NCBI GenBank assembly: GCA_022457155.1
Contig: JAJGOT010000309.1
Span: 983,796 to 1,047,795 of the forward strand
Length of the DNA: 64,000 nt
Source: Cladopsammia gracilis
Lineage: Eukaryota > Cnidaria > Anthozoa > Scleractinia > Dendrophylliidae
Reading direction: 5' to 3'
Shown here: in pieces, positions 1 through 10,435 of the stretch
Layout: each line of letters starts with the position of its first letter
How positions within the stretch are numbered: the first letter of the stretch is position 1
The notes under the pieces: model-generated
What the model saw: the letters and a program-made list of their open reading frames with translations, nothing else
Database searches by the model: none
What the model was told of the DNA's origin: nothing
Translations under genes and position numbers: made by a program

Positions 1-909
1 ACTCAGGTCATATCGCCATCACCATCGTGTTTTCATCTTCTTGATCCTACTTTCCACCAGGTTCCAGAACGTTTTCTCTTGAATCTTGTAACAGCCATCA
101 TCAATATCATTTCCTCTCCTTTTGCTGTTGTTTCAAACTTGTTAATTGCCGTCGCCATTCTTAAAAACGTACGACTTCGAACGCCGTCAAATCTTCTGAT
201 AGCAGGCTTGGCGCTCTCCGATATTTTAGTTGGTCTTGCAGTTCAACCAGGTTACATCACCTACCGACTTCTGGAAAACCAGCGTCGCTCAGTTCCTTGC
301 TTCGTTCGAATTATGTACGCTAATACATTCTATATTTGTTGTGGAGTGTCTTTTATGACCCTCGCGGCTGTCAGCTATGAGCGACTTGTTGCAGTTCGAT
401 TGCAGGCAAGGTACAATGATGTTTTCTCGTCAAGACGAGTCCTTAAGTATATGGCGGCTATCTGGATACTGAATCTCTTTTTAGCAAGTCTGCAATGGGC
501 GGGAATAAGCAAAATCTCAAAAGCAATGCACTTTATCGTATGGCTTCTCTGTGTTCTGGTTTCTGGAACAACAAACATTGGAATTATCTGGGTTTTGCGC
601 CGACACCGTCTTCAAGTGCAATCGCAACAATTTACAAGCGACAATATCCGAAAGCAAAGAGAAGCCAGACTTGCAAGAAGCATCTCTTTTGTTGTTGGGG
701 TGTATTTGCTTTTTAACACCCCTGTTTTATTTGCAAAAATCTATCACCAGATTTTAGGACAGGACATCAAGACTTATAACCACTATAGTTGGACAGAAAC
801 TCTTGCTTTTCTTAACTCGTGCACAAATCCACTGATCTGTTATTGGAAGAACCGTCAAATTCGTGAAGGGGCTGTGGTTTTACTTAAAATAATGCGCTGC
901 AATCACTAG
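1..909 (+). CDS. Class A (rhodopsin-like) GPCR, copy 1, 5'-partial
   Basis: Seven-transmembrane receptor acting at the plasma membrane; ligand unknown. The frame is open from base 1 and its first residues match the N-terminal region of the intact copy at 4448-5389, so the true start lies before the window; the TTG at 79 is not a real start. Visible motifs are LALSD in TM2, ERL in place of DRY at the end of TM3, FNTP in TM6 (no CWxP tryptophan) and NPLIC in TM7 (no NPxxY tyrosine). The second extracellular loop is short and has no cysteine, so the usual TM3-ECL2 disulfide is missing. Short ECL2 and absence of a TM5 proline recall the melanocortin/adenosine/cannabinoid (MECA) group; this is a resemblance, not a proven class. 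It ends at TAG 907-909, with cysteine near the C-terminus. Same strand as copy 2, 3.5 kb away: a tandem duplicate. Confidence 0.9.
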   Translation, partial: TQVISPSPSCFHLLDPTFHQVPERFLLNLVTAIINIISSPFAVVSNLLIAVAILKNVRLRTPSNLLIAGLALSDILVGLAVQPGYITYRLLENQRRSVPCFVRIMYANTFYICCGVSFMTLAAVSYERLVAVRLQARYNDVFSSRRVLKYMAAIWILNLFLASLQWAGISKISKAMHFIVWLLCVLVSGTTNIGIIWVLRRHRLQVQSQQFTSDNIRKQREARLARSISFVVGVYLLFNTPVLFAKIYHQILGQDIKTYNHYSWTETLAFLNSCTNPLICYWKNRQIREGAVVLLKIMRCNH

Positions 910-1199
910 TCAGTTTACACAGACCAAGTTATATTGTCTCTAGCTCGCCCTCTGATTGGTTGTAGCTTATTGATTGTAATAGAACGGTTTTTAACTGTCG
1001 AAAGTAAATTGCCTTAATCTGCTTTAGTTTTACATTACTTCTCTTTGTCACGTGTGACTATTAATCACCATATGGTCAGAAATATGACTTACAAGCATAC
1101 TACCGGTGTACATTCCAGTGGCGGGTCTAAGGGTTGGGGCCGGGGCGCCCGGGCACCCTCTTTTCTCGCCTTGTGAGGGTTTTTTTCCTGGTCCTCCAG

Positions 1200-1268
1200 T
1201 TTTTTTTTTCTTCTTCTTCTTCTTCTTCTCCTTCTCCTTCTTCTTCTTCTTCTTCTTCTTCTTCAAAA
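1200..1268. repeat. (TTC)n polypyrimidine tract
   Basis: Nearly pure T/C tract of TTC and TCC triplets. A G/C-rich stretch with an internal CGCCCGGGC palindrome precedes it at about 1134-1160. Long ORFs crossing it are low-complexity artefacts. Confidence 0.9.
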
Positions 1269-1299
1269 ACCAACATTTCTCAATTCCAATTCAGTCTGG

Positions 1300-2348
1300 A
1301 ATTTAAAGGCCACAGTTCTGTCACTCTCGTTAAACCAAGTTAAACGAAGTCTGTTTTTGATATGTTCAGGGGAAAATTATTGTCCTTAATTTGACAATTA
1401 AACATATTATGTTAATCGCCTTAGTCCAAGGTTTATATTGAAAATGTTACTATATTTGATATACGAATCCGAAGAAATCTGAAAGTATAGGGCTTGTGTT
1501 TGTTTCTTTGTTTTCAGATATTACGCGCTCTCGCAAAGACACTGCAGTTGAACCTTCCGTAAGCGAAGACGGGAGGTGATTACTTAAGGGAGGTCAGACC
1601 GTAGGGATCATAACTTTGTAGCGTGTAGTAATTCAATACATCAGCGCAAAATGTTGTATCATTTACATGTTTTGGAGTTGTACTGTAACAAATTTTTCAA
1701 TCTGCGTCTGTTGTGACATCAAAGTATGGTTGAGTGGTCGCTTACCAGAGGTTAAAAACAATAGAAACATTCAAATCACCAGCGTTGAAAGTGGTCGCAG
1801 TCTCTCTCTTAAGAGAGGTTTTGAGTATAGTTATTTGACTGGAAAAAGAAGTCGCTAAGAAGAGACGGTCGCACATGAGGATTCTACTTACACTATAATT
1901 GACACTTAGATAAATATTGTAACTCAAATCATTTTTTATTATAGCCTATATTAAATGGACATCGAATCTCACGGGCAATGACAGTAATGTGCGACAATTA
2001 TAGACAACTTTTATATTTTACACTTAGTTAATAACTATTTCAATTCGTAATCATTTTTAATTATAGCTTTTTTTAAAATTTATACACTCCTTATGAAGTT
2101 TGATTTTGTATCCTTCATCTTTATTATTTTGTGGCGTGGGAGCCTGGAAACTAGCTCTTAAGCTAAACGTACTGAGCACACATTCTGCTTGGTAAGCCTG
2201 TGCCGTAACAGTCTAAATGAAGTTTTATTTTGCATCTTTTATCTTTATTATTTTGTGGCGTACCTGGAAACTAGCTCTTAAGCTAAACGTACTGACCAAG
2301 TTAAATAAAGAATTGATTGATGATTGATTGACTTTACTTTAATCAAGC
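1300..2348. other. Intergenic; short direct duplication near 2.1-2.3 kb
   Basis: No gene seen. Segments at about 2098-2183 and 2216-2297 are direct near-copies about 118 bases apart, sharing TTATTTTGTGGCGT and ACTAGCTCTTAAGCTAAACG. The second is followed by a GATTGATTGA-type tail at about 2311-2332, resembling the 3' end of a retroposon. The stretch 1730-1870 contains GTGGTCGC-type repeats. Confidence 0.5.
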
Positions 2349-2378
2349 CATAAAAGCATCTAGGCTGACAGTTTATAG

Positions 2379-2380
2379 TT

Positions 2381-2414
<34 letters not shown>

Positions 2415-2453
2415 TATTTTAATAGCGCCATACCCATGGGCTCATGGCGCTTT
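2379..2453. repeat. (AAT)n microsatellite with adjoining retroposon-like tail
   Basis: About ten AAT units run directly into a segment with a GCGCCAT...ATGGCGC mini-palindrome (2426-2451). The combination looks like the end of a retroposon; family not determined. Confidence 0.6.
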
Positions 2454-2748
2454 ACAGCACAATAGTTCAACAAAAATTAAATTCAAAAATTTACATCAGT
2501 GATAAAAAACAAAATATATAAAAAATATTAACTAAAATTCAAATCTTAATGTTTACAATAACTATATACATTATTCTACGGACAGTACTTCGCGAAATAC
2601 GTTTTCGTTAATATCGGACCCATCTTCCAATCGTTTTCACCATCAACAATAGGTGGTTTTCACGTAACGTCACGGCGGCCATGTTGGTGCACACCTACAA
2701 AAAAATTTTAATGAACTTCTTTTGTTATGTGCACCAATATGGCCAAAT

Positions 2749-2869
2749 TACAAAACTGAATGCAAGGCTGGCACTACAGCAAAGGGCAGATTTATTAATT
2801 GCCAATATTTCGACTAATAGTATTAGTCTTCCTCAGGGCCAGGGCTATAGCCTTGCATTCAGTTTTGTA
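2749..2869. mobile_element. 121-bp foldback carrying a hammerhead-like motif
   Basis: Perfect inverted arms (TACAAAACTGAATGCAAGGC at 2749 and its reverse complement ending 2869, 21 bp each) enclose the hammerhead-like motif. The landmark GCAAGGCTGGCACTAC at 2762 recurs near the ribozyme loci at 41668, 42181 and 52464, so all four belong to one family. Confidence 0.6.
2801..2845 (-). ncRNA. Hammerhead ribozyme-like motif (near-canonical)
   Basis: On the minus strand the order is a GCC stem I strand, CUGAGGA (fits CUGANGA), one extra A, stem II GACUAAU-ACU-AUUAGUC (7 perfect pairs), GAAA, then a very short palindromic stem III AUAU with cleavage context AUU, then GGC closing stem I. An extra A between the CUGANGA box and stem II is, from memory, tolerated in a natural viroid hammerhead. 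The short self-complementary stem III is typical of Penelope/retrozyme hammerheads thought to work as dimers. Activity is not shown by sequence alone. Confidence 0.55.
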
Positions 2870-3206
2870 TTTTCACATTCAAGTGACGCCTGGCACGAGA
2901 TCTTTCACAAGGAAGATCCGGCAACTATACCAGCAAGTTTAATTTCTGCGTCGTGTGGACCTCTGCATTAAAGGTTTTTCCAATATGGCCGCCATGGCCT
3001 TTGTCATTTGAGTCCCACAAGACTGAAAGTCACGTGAGTGCAAACCATCTATAACGGGATCTGAGTACAACATTAGAAATAATAATAATAACTTTATTAA
3101 CGTGTCATTCGTTCTAGTTTAGAAATGTTTCAAGAAATGTTTCAAGGAATATACATATTTCGTTTACTTTATAGTTAATAAATGTCGTCGGCGCCCCCAT
3201 CAAATA

Positions 3207-3508
3207 ATATATACACCAAATTGAAGAAACGTTGTCGGGTGAAAAGCATAAACCATGAACGATGCGACCCAAAGGTTTTCTGGGAAATTGGATAAATTAA
3301 CCTTCGTCTCTAACAGAATACACATTATATCAACACAAGATGCATGAATCATGCTCTAAAATGTCTCAAGCAAAGAACACATCTTGATTATCGAGAAATG
3401 ATATATTACTCAGCTTGCCAATGCAGCCTACCCATAATTCCATTCGGTCTCATCGTTCATGGTTCATGCTTTTCACGGGTCAACGTTTCTTCAATTTGGT
3501 GTATATAT
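3207..3508. repeat. 302-bp foldback (long inverted repeat)
   Basis: Arms of about 57 bp (3207-3263 and 3451-3508) are inverted copies with only a few mismatches; the outer end is ATATATACACCAAATTGAAG. They enclose about 190 bp with no recognisable coding content. Probably a MITE or foldback element. Confidence 0.75.
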
Positions 3509-4447
3509 GCCAGGCTTAATGTCAGTCTATGTTTCCAAAAATATCATGTAATGAAGAACTATCCAAAATGTAATAACATGTGCCTGGGTACTGTGTCAAT
3601 AACAAAAACAAGCTGCTGTTGGAATTGTCATTCTTGTTTTCTTTTGTAGACAAACATGTTGAAATTACTATTTGTTGTTATCCCCTGATAATGACTTCAC
3701 ACTGAACTAGCATTGTTGGTGTTAAAATGTATTTTTTTCCTGTGCCTCTTTTTGCATTTTGGTTTTTAATGTTCAAATGAATTCTAAAAATGCGTCCCCC
3801 ATGTTAAACAGGTTCGAATTTAAACACTTTTTCATCTCTGTAAATGCTTTGTCTTTAAAAGGAACAAAAACCGGAAATAAATTTTTAGGAGTTAACTGTG
3901 AATCAATTGTAATTTCGATTTTTCCCCCATGAGCTCGAATTTTCCACGGCCACAGCAAAGTTTTCAATAACAACCTAAAAACGTTGTACTTAGGATGAAT
4001 CATCGACTTCTTTTTTTTTCTGGTAGGGGGTATCGCATGTAATAAATGGCAAAAGATTTAATTATAAAAATTTTAATCAACAAAAAGTCCTTATTAAAGC
4101 TGATTGCGCGTTTCAACAAAGCACAATATACAGTGTAAAAAGTCATCACATAATATCATCTAATCATGAGAATCATAGATAACTTCGAAAGAGACCTTCC
4201 TTTGTTGTTCATATTATTTTTCTTTATCTCCATTTGAGAAGCTGAAGTTGTGAAGATATAGTTTCACTTACCGGTATTATTTTTTCATTTTTCCTTGCAA
4301 CGGTGACAGGCGTTTATTTTCACATTGGGTTTAACGTCAAAAACAACAACGGCATGTTAAATTAAATTATTTAAGCAGATCATTTTACGAGGAAATCGCA
4401 AATATAGTTGTGGACGAACTCCTGTTGATAAGATAGCGGATGGATAT
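3509..4447. other. Upstream region of GPCR copy 2, nothing specific
   Basis: AT-rich. No gene, strong repeat or recognisable promoter element was found; the promoter of the downstream GPCR should lie here. Confidence 0.4.
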
Positions 4448-5389
4448 ATGAATCTTATGGCTAACAACACCTCAACTCTGCAAGTCTCATTACCATCGTC
4501 AACTTGTTTTCATCTACGCGATCCCTCGTTCCACCAAGTTTCAGAACGTTTTCTGATGAATCTTGTAACAGCCATTATCAACATCATTTCCTCTCCTTTC
4601 GCTGTTGTTTCAAACCTTTTAATCGCCGTCGCTATCTTCAACAACGCACGACTTCGAACGCCGTCGAATCTTTTGATAGGATGCTTGGCGCTCTCCGATA
4701 TTTTGGTTGGTCTTGCAGTTCAACCAGGTTACATTACCTATCGACTTCTGGAAAACCAGCATCGTTCAGTTCCTTGCTTTGTTCGAATTGTATATGCCAA
4801 TGCGTTCTATATTTGTTGTGGAGTGTCTTTTATGACCCTTACGGCTGTCAGCTATGAGAGACTTGTTGCAGTTCGACTTCAGAGAAGGTACAATGACGTT
4901 TTCTCGTCAGGACGAGTCCTTAAATATATGGTAGCCATCTGGGCCCTCAATATTCTGTTAACAAATCTGCAATGGGCGGGAATAAGCAAAATCTCAAAGG
5001 GTATTCATTTAATCGTGTGGTTTCTCTGTATTCTGGTTTCTGGGACAGCAAACATTGGCATTGTTTTGGTTTTGCGTAGACACCGTCGACAAGTGCAATC
5101 GCAACAACTGTTTACCGAAAATATGCAAAGGCAGAGAGAAGCCAGGCTTTCGAGAAACATCTTGCTCATTATAGTAACCTACTTGTTGCTTAACACGCCT
5201 TTTTTATTCGCAAAAATCTATCACCAGATTTTACAGCAAGACATTAAGACTTACAATCATTATAGTTGGTCAGAAACCCTAGCCTTTTTAAATTCTTGCA
5301 CAAATCCAATTATATGCTATTGGAAGAACCAACAAATTCGCCAAGGAGTTATATCAATACTGAAAAGGATATGCTGCTATCTGACGTAG
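4448..5389 (+). CDS. Class A (rhodopsin-like) GPCR, copy 2, complete
   Basis: Complete intronless 313-residue seven-transmembrane receptor, plasma membrane, ligand unknown. The start is ATG 4448; a second ATG three codons on is also plausible and matches the apparent start of copy 3. The N-terminus has an NNTS glycosylation site (residues 6-9). Approximate TM segments: 36-64 (N56), 73-95 (LALSD, D84), 108-140 (ERL at 137-139), 158-180, 186-210 (no proline), 236-258 (LNTP at 248-251), 274-296 (NPIIC at 286-290). A C-terminal CC pair (309-310) may be palmitoylated. Key class A switches are altered: DRY is ERL, CWxP lacks tryptophan, NPxxY is NPxxC. There is no cysteine in the short ECL2. Architecture resembles MECA-type receptors such as melanocortin receptors. 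Very similar to copies 1 and 3. Confidence 0.93.
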   Translation: MNLMANNTSTLQVSLPSSTCFHLRDPSFHQVSERFLMNLVTAIINIISSPFAVVSNLLIAVAIFNNARLRTPSNLLIGCLALSDILVGLAVQPGYITYRLLENQHRSVPCFVRIVYANAFYICCGVSFMTLTAVSYERLVAVRLQRRYNDVFSSGRVLKYMVAIWALNILLTNLQWAGISKISKGIHLIVWFLCILVSGTANIGIVLVLRRHRRQVQSQQLFTENMQRQREARLSRNILLIIVTYLLLNTPFLFAKIYHQILQQDIKTYNHYSWSETLAFLNSCTNPIICYWKNQQIRQGVISILKRICCYLT

Positions 5390-6720
5390 TGGAACCAAAT
5401 CAGCTTATATTAGCTCTTGTTCGCATTCTGATTGATTGATTTAACGTCAATGATAAATCAGTGAAAAAATGCTTCAATTTAGTGATTCAAGAAAAATGAA
5501 CTTGACTGTTTTATCATAGTTAACTCAGTCAGTCCTTTGTTATATGTTTTTGTTCTCCATTTCTTTTGTTCGTTTGCCTTGATCCTGCACAAAACACAAA
5601 AGGTATTGAAATGCATATGAGCAACTGACCAGTAGAAACATTTGGGCTCACACGTTAAATAAAACAATGTGCAAGGTCACGGTTCGTTCAGCATAAAACA
5701 AAGCAGCTTTGTACACTCTTTTTGAAATTTGTTGAGCTTCATAACTAATGATTCTATCTGTCCCATTTAATTCTGATTAGCCAAAACAGTCATTGCACAC
5801 CAGTTTTAAATGTATACCAAAGAAATAGATATTGACTACAATTATCTTTCATGCCATCGATCATTGGTTCACTGACTAAACGTTGTCTATCGTGCAAGAC
5901 GTTATCGTAATGTAAAATTCCGAGTTTAATGAGGCTTCTCATGGAGTATTACAATAGAAATTGTGATCAAACATACTGTTGTATTTTAAAGTTCCATTTC
6001 GCCTGCCTTAAGATCTGGGATATATATTACATTTGAAGCTTTCTATGCCAGTGAGATTAAAATTATGAATAACAAAACTTTTCTAATGGTCTGGTTTAGT
6101 TTTAATGTTTGATTTATGAGTGCCATTCAACCGCCTGGTTACCAATTTCAGATCTCGAATGGAGTGAATTCATTTTTTTCTTCCATTTTCTCCTTCATCG
6201 TGATCAAACAATCCGCACAAGCCCTCCGAATCGCCATCCGAGAAACTATCGATATTATTTCTTAATCTTCGTTTTATTATTGAAGTGATGGAAAGCGTGT
6301 TTTGCATTGAGCAAATGACGTCACGACACTAAACAATAGCTCTAAAATCATAAAGTGAGACACACGTAACATTCAAGAATAAACCTTGATGACGACGACT
6401 CTGAACTTGCCATAATTCCGATAAATAGGCGAATTATGTCTTTGAAAATTATACTTATTACTTCACAACTGCCTCGTACGGAAAGAGTGCGCGTTTTGTA
6501 AAATTTGAAACAAGTAGACGATTAATTTTCCATGTCTTGCTCGGCAACCGTAGAAATAGCATTGTTTGGTCTCCACGAAGAACCCATAATGGTCCGTCAT
6601 CTCTTGCTTCAGACACCTTGAACCACAATTCATGTAAGAATGGCACCAATTACTGGTCGTTTATATCCCTGAGCGCCGCCATTTTGAAAACCGAAAAGAA
6701 GTTGGTAACGAGGTTGGTGG
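5390..6720. other. Intergenic, no feature recognised
   Basis: AT-rich. Short ORFs on both strands overlap each other and show no family motif or codon pattern. Confidence 0.4.
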
Positions 6721-6724
6721 TGAG

Positions 6725-7020
6725 GATTACATTACGGAGCTTAAGCAGCCATAACGGCGACGGCAGCGAGAACTGCACAAAACAATAGGTTGAATGAGTG
6801 AAAACAATGCCTCTGCACGTGCTTTTTTTCAATTTGGTACATTTCATTTCCGTTCCCTGCAAAACAACAAAGTCAAATGGCCAAATTATAGGTTTCGTGG
6901 AGAACATGAAAACACGACGGTTAATTTTCCTTTCTCTATTTGAACTTGAAAGCTGTCCCTGCGCTCCTGGACAATCCAGTCACGTTAGACAAACTAAACA
7001 AATTGGAACAACTGTAAAAT
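6725..7020. repeat. Dispersed repeat, inverted relative of 33005-33250
   Basis: Shares, in reverse orientation, several blocks with the interior of the 29-bp-TIR element at 32917-33461, for example GACAAACTAAACAAATT, CAAGTTCAAATAGA-type and GCTTAAGC blocks. A decayed member of the same family. Confidence 0.55.
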
Positions 7021-7748
7021 AGTTTAAAATAGCACGTATCCTCTTTCCAAGTGACGTTTTCCTTGGCGTTGCCGTAGTCGTTGCATGTTTAAGCCCCCTT
7101 TGATTGTGACTGGTACAAGAGGCAGGTGTTTATTTTCACTTTTGCCATCAAAACGTCCAAAAGGTCCTTTCCAATGTAACTCCCCCTTTTAAGGCGGTAT
7201 CCGTCATATGTCTTGTCAGATATTTTGATATTTTTGTTATGTCACGTGACCTGTTTTCCTTAAATGGCGGTTTCCATTGACATATGGACACGATTAAAAG
7301 GCGGCATATTAAGCCCTACTAGGAGTCACAGAAAAAGGAATAAACAAGATGAATATAATGTGACTATCTATTCCCGATTTTCGTTGAAAGATTTTAACCG
7401 TTATAAGGCAAATGGAAGTCACGTGACCCAAAGTTGATCAAATGGATACAAACGCGAATAACAAAATTCTTGCCAAGTTTCATAAAGATTAGATAAATGC
7501 TTTTACTTGAAATAAATGGTTGAGTCAAGCCTTAACACACTTGATTTAATACACAAATTTAGCTTGACTGCATGCACACTCCAAGTCAACGAAGAAGGAA
7601 ATAAAATTGATTTCATGAAAGGTGATCTTGACTGAACTATTGCTACTTATCAAAAGGAACTTTAGAAGTCGTAAGGAATTCAGAAATGTATATTAAAGCA
7701 GTAGTGTCCTTCACAGCCATTATTTGTATCGTCATGCTCCCCTCCCCA

Positions 7749-8416
7749 CCCCCCCCCCCCCCCCAAAGGTTTGGTGAATCCAGCCACTAGTAATCATTCT
7801 GTTAAATATCAAAACAGTAGATATTTTCACGGTTTCTAAATCCGTGTTCATTCACGGAGGGTAATGTCTGCGTTTACAATTCACCGCGTAGTATTATCCA
7901 TCCAAGACCAATAGTCGGGCGATACAGCGAGAAAACAACTATCCGACCTCGATCTATCTATTAACTAGAAATACGTACGTACATACATACATACATACAT
8001 ACATACATACATACATGATTTACGTGTCTCGCAGAACTTCGCGAAGCTCGGGGGAGGGTGCACCGCGGGCTCGAAACTTTTGGGGTGTCTCGATTTGCAT
8101 ATGAGGCTTTTCGCCATTCCACTTCGTCTTCTTTGAAACCAAAAACGTTGGTAAAAGGTCCTTTCGATGGTCCGCGTATGCTCCTATATAGGCTTACATG
8201 AAGTAGTACCACAGGCGCTCCCATCATCCTCTTTCGTTTGTCTGACGTCATTCAAGCTTTGTTGCGCTGTTGCCAGGCAACTGCACGACATCTTCAAGTA
8301 TAAATATATTCGCCCGGCTTAGCTCCCGAGGCACGACAAATTTATTAACCTCGCTTCGCGAGGAATCAATCAATCAATCAATTATTTATTTATTTATTTA
8401 TTTAGATAGATAGATA
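7749..8416. repeat. Simple repeats: poly-C, (ACAT)n, (AATC)n/(TTTA)n
   Basis: A homopolymer C run lies at about 7749-7764, a tetranucleotide ACAT array at about 7977-8016, and AATC then TTTA/ATAG arrays at about 8364-8416. The non-repetitive part between 8020 and 8340 is GC-richer and has a TATAAATATA at about 8300, but no gene follows it. Confidence 0.8.
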
Positions 8417-9219
8417 GTTATAGAACAATAAGAAAAATAAAATTAAAACATTACAAAAAAAAAAATAGGAGTTAAAAACTCGTTAAAACGCGCACGTGTA
8501 AATAAATCTATCTCTTATTTATATCCAAACGAATACATCTAGGCATAAACATATTAAATTAGTTGATTAAAAAGTAGCGAATAACCCTTACCCTAACCCT
8601 ATTGCTAACAGACACAGTATAGCTAGTATTCAGGGGCCGCGAAATTGGTGAAACCTTAAGGTGCGAGAACCAAAACCACCTTTAATTAACCTTTAAACAC
8701 GTTAATAATTCTTAATGCACCTTTTCATTGTTTTCGAACAGGTTTTTATTTGTAATAATCCGTTTAAATGGTCACTGAAATGGACAACAGGTCATTATTG
8801 TGAAAGTGGAACATTTTCAGGAGAGTATTTAAACTTTCGACAAGAGACGGGGCGTAATGGTCAGCCAGTCGGGCACATCTGTTGTATGCTATAGTAATCA
8901 GTCTGCTTGTTTTTCTTGTATCTAATTTCCTCTTTGCACAAAAGCGCATTTATGTAATCTCCGTAGGGACAGGCTTTGTGAGGAATGTTTTTGAAGTCGT
9001 TCAAAACATTCGCAGCGTGTGTTTTATCAGGTCGACTATTGCTCATTTTTTTAAAACAGCACTTACAATAGTTTTTCCACGGTATCCAAGAATAAATTTG
9101 ATAACAACGAATCTAAAGTTACCGTCGATTACTTTGTCTACTCATAACACCACAAATCACGAAATCTACATCGATTCGAAATGGTTTTTGAGTCATATTT
9201 GGACCGGACAGTATTAGTG
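8417..9219. other. Intergenic, no feature recognised
   Basis: Includes a short CCCTAA-like stretch near 8586-8600. Overlapping ORFs on both strands show no family signal. Confidence 0.35.
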
Positions 9220-10345
9220 GAGCACTTGCCAGGCCGAAGGCCTGGCTGCGCAGCTCCATACTCATAGAACCTACGCCGTGATTTTTCATGGTCATGGCTA
9301 GCGGAATGCTTCGCGGGCGCGTTGTCTGCCCGCCGAACGCCCGCCCGTGTTGGACAACATCCGGGATCTTAGCAATTTTGTTTTTCGCGCGGCCACACAG
9401 CCGTGAGCTCGGTAAACACTTTAGTTGTTTTCTTGTGCCTAGCGGAGAATTAAACTCGTTATTTTCCTGCATTTTTTCGCGGTTTGCTACTCAAGACAGG
9501 GATACTAATTAAGGTATACTCAGAAGCCGCTTTAGTAGAAAAAGACGAGCTTTCAGGGATAAAATCTTGCTTCGAGGAACTTCGTGTATTACGTTTTTAT
9601 CAATGCGGGAGATGATTTCAGAACCAGAAGCGGAGATTTGAATTTCCAAGCAAGCGAGGAACTTAAAGGTAAAACAGATTACAGTTTTCGATGAGAATTT
9701 ATGTTGATATCAATCTGTGAGTGACTTGTTATTAGTGTTATTGTTAGTTTTGGCGAATTGATTTTAAAACGTGCCTAAATTTAGTTGTATCGATCTCTTG
9801 AATTTCATCGAAGAAAGCTTGAACTCGATGAGCTATAATTACATGGTACGCATTTTGCTTTCAAACGTAAACTAATGGAGATTTGAATAAATTTTTTCGA
9901 AAGAAGATTGTGTTGTCCATTTTTATGTGTTAGTTCATTCATTAGATAGATTGAAAAGCGATTTTATGTAAACAAAACAAGACTTGATTTTATAGTACAG
10001 TTCTATCTTCACTCGCATCGCCTTATGCAAATATGTTTGTGTATTTTTGCAATTTTTGATTTTCAAATCAGTTTCTCGGGCAATTTTTGACAAACATAAA
10101 CTGTATTTTATTCGGAAACTAGTGGTACTATTTATTCTAGACAAATAAAAGTTGTTTTTGTGAACTTTTGTACGGTCTATAAAAATGTACTGTGCAGACG
10201 GTCGCGTAATACTGTTTTTGAAAATTGCTAAAATTGAAAATAACCCGTTCGTCAATCTTAATTCTTGTGCTTTCACCTTAGTTAAGTTTCACCTTAGTTA
10301 AGCTTGTTCAAAGTGCGACGCTGTTAGGCTTGGGCTATCTATATA
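9220..10345. repeat. Left arm of a long, diverged inverted repeat
   Basis: Several blocks recur in reverse complement and reverse order at 17945-18815: GCTAGCGGAATGCTTCGCGG, GTTGTTTTTGTGAACTTTTG, GTACTGTGCAGACGGTCGCG, and GCGACGCTGTTAGGCTTGGG near the inner edge. The two arms therefore face each other across about 9.6 kb that includes the broken GPCR copy 3. The outer end is GC-rich (CCAGGCCGAAGGCCTGG). Confidence 0.6.
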
Positions 10346-10435
10346 TATTAAGGAAAGTTCTGTATCATTATTTTCCTGGGATGTGGGGGGAGTAACAATA
10401 GACAAGACAATAGCTTTTGACTTATAACTAGGTGG

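Larger units (their letters stand above)
2649..3052. mobile_element. MITE-like element with degenerate terminal inverted repeats
   Basis: The left end (ATAGGTGGTTTTCAC at 2649) and the right end (GTGCAAACCATCTAT, ending 3052) are imperfect inverted copies. GCGGCCATGTTGG and CCAATATGGCCGCC lie inside each end, also inverted. A smaller ribozyme-bearing hairpin (2749-2869) is nested within. Confidence 0.5.

Noticed and set aside
1048..1343. ORFs on both strands through the TTC tract
   Set aside because: They encode only lysine/serine/phenylalanine runs from the microsatellite; no gene signal.
3344..3649. Cysteine-containing 101-residue ORF (+)
   Set aside because: Overlaps a foldback arm, has no signal peptide or spacing pattern, and starts inside repeat sequence.
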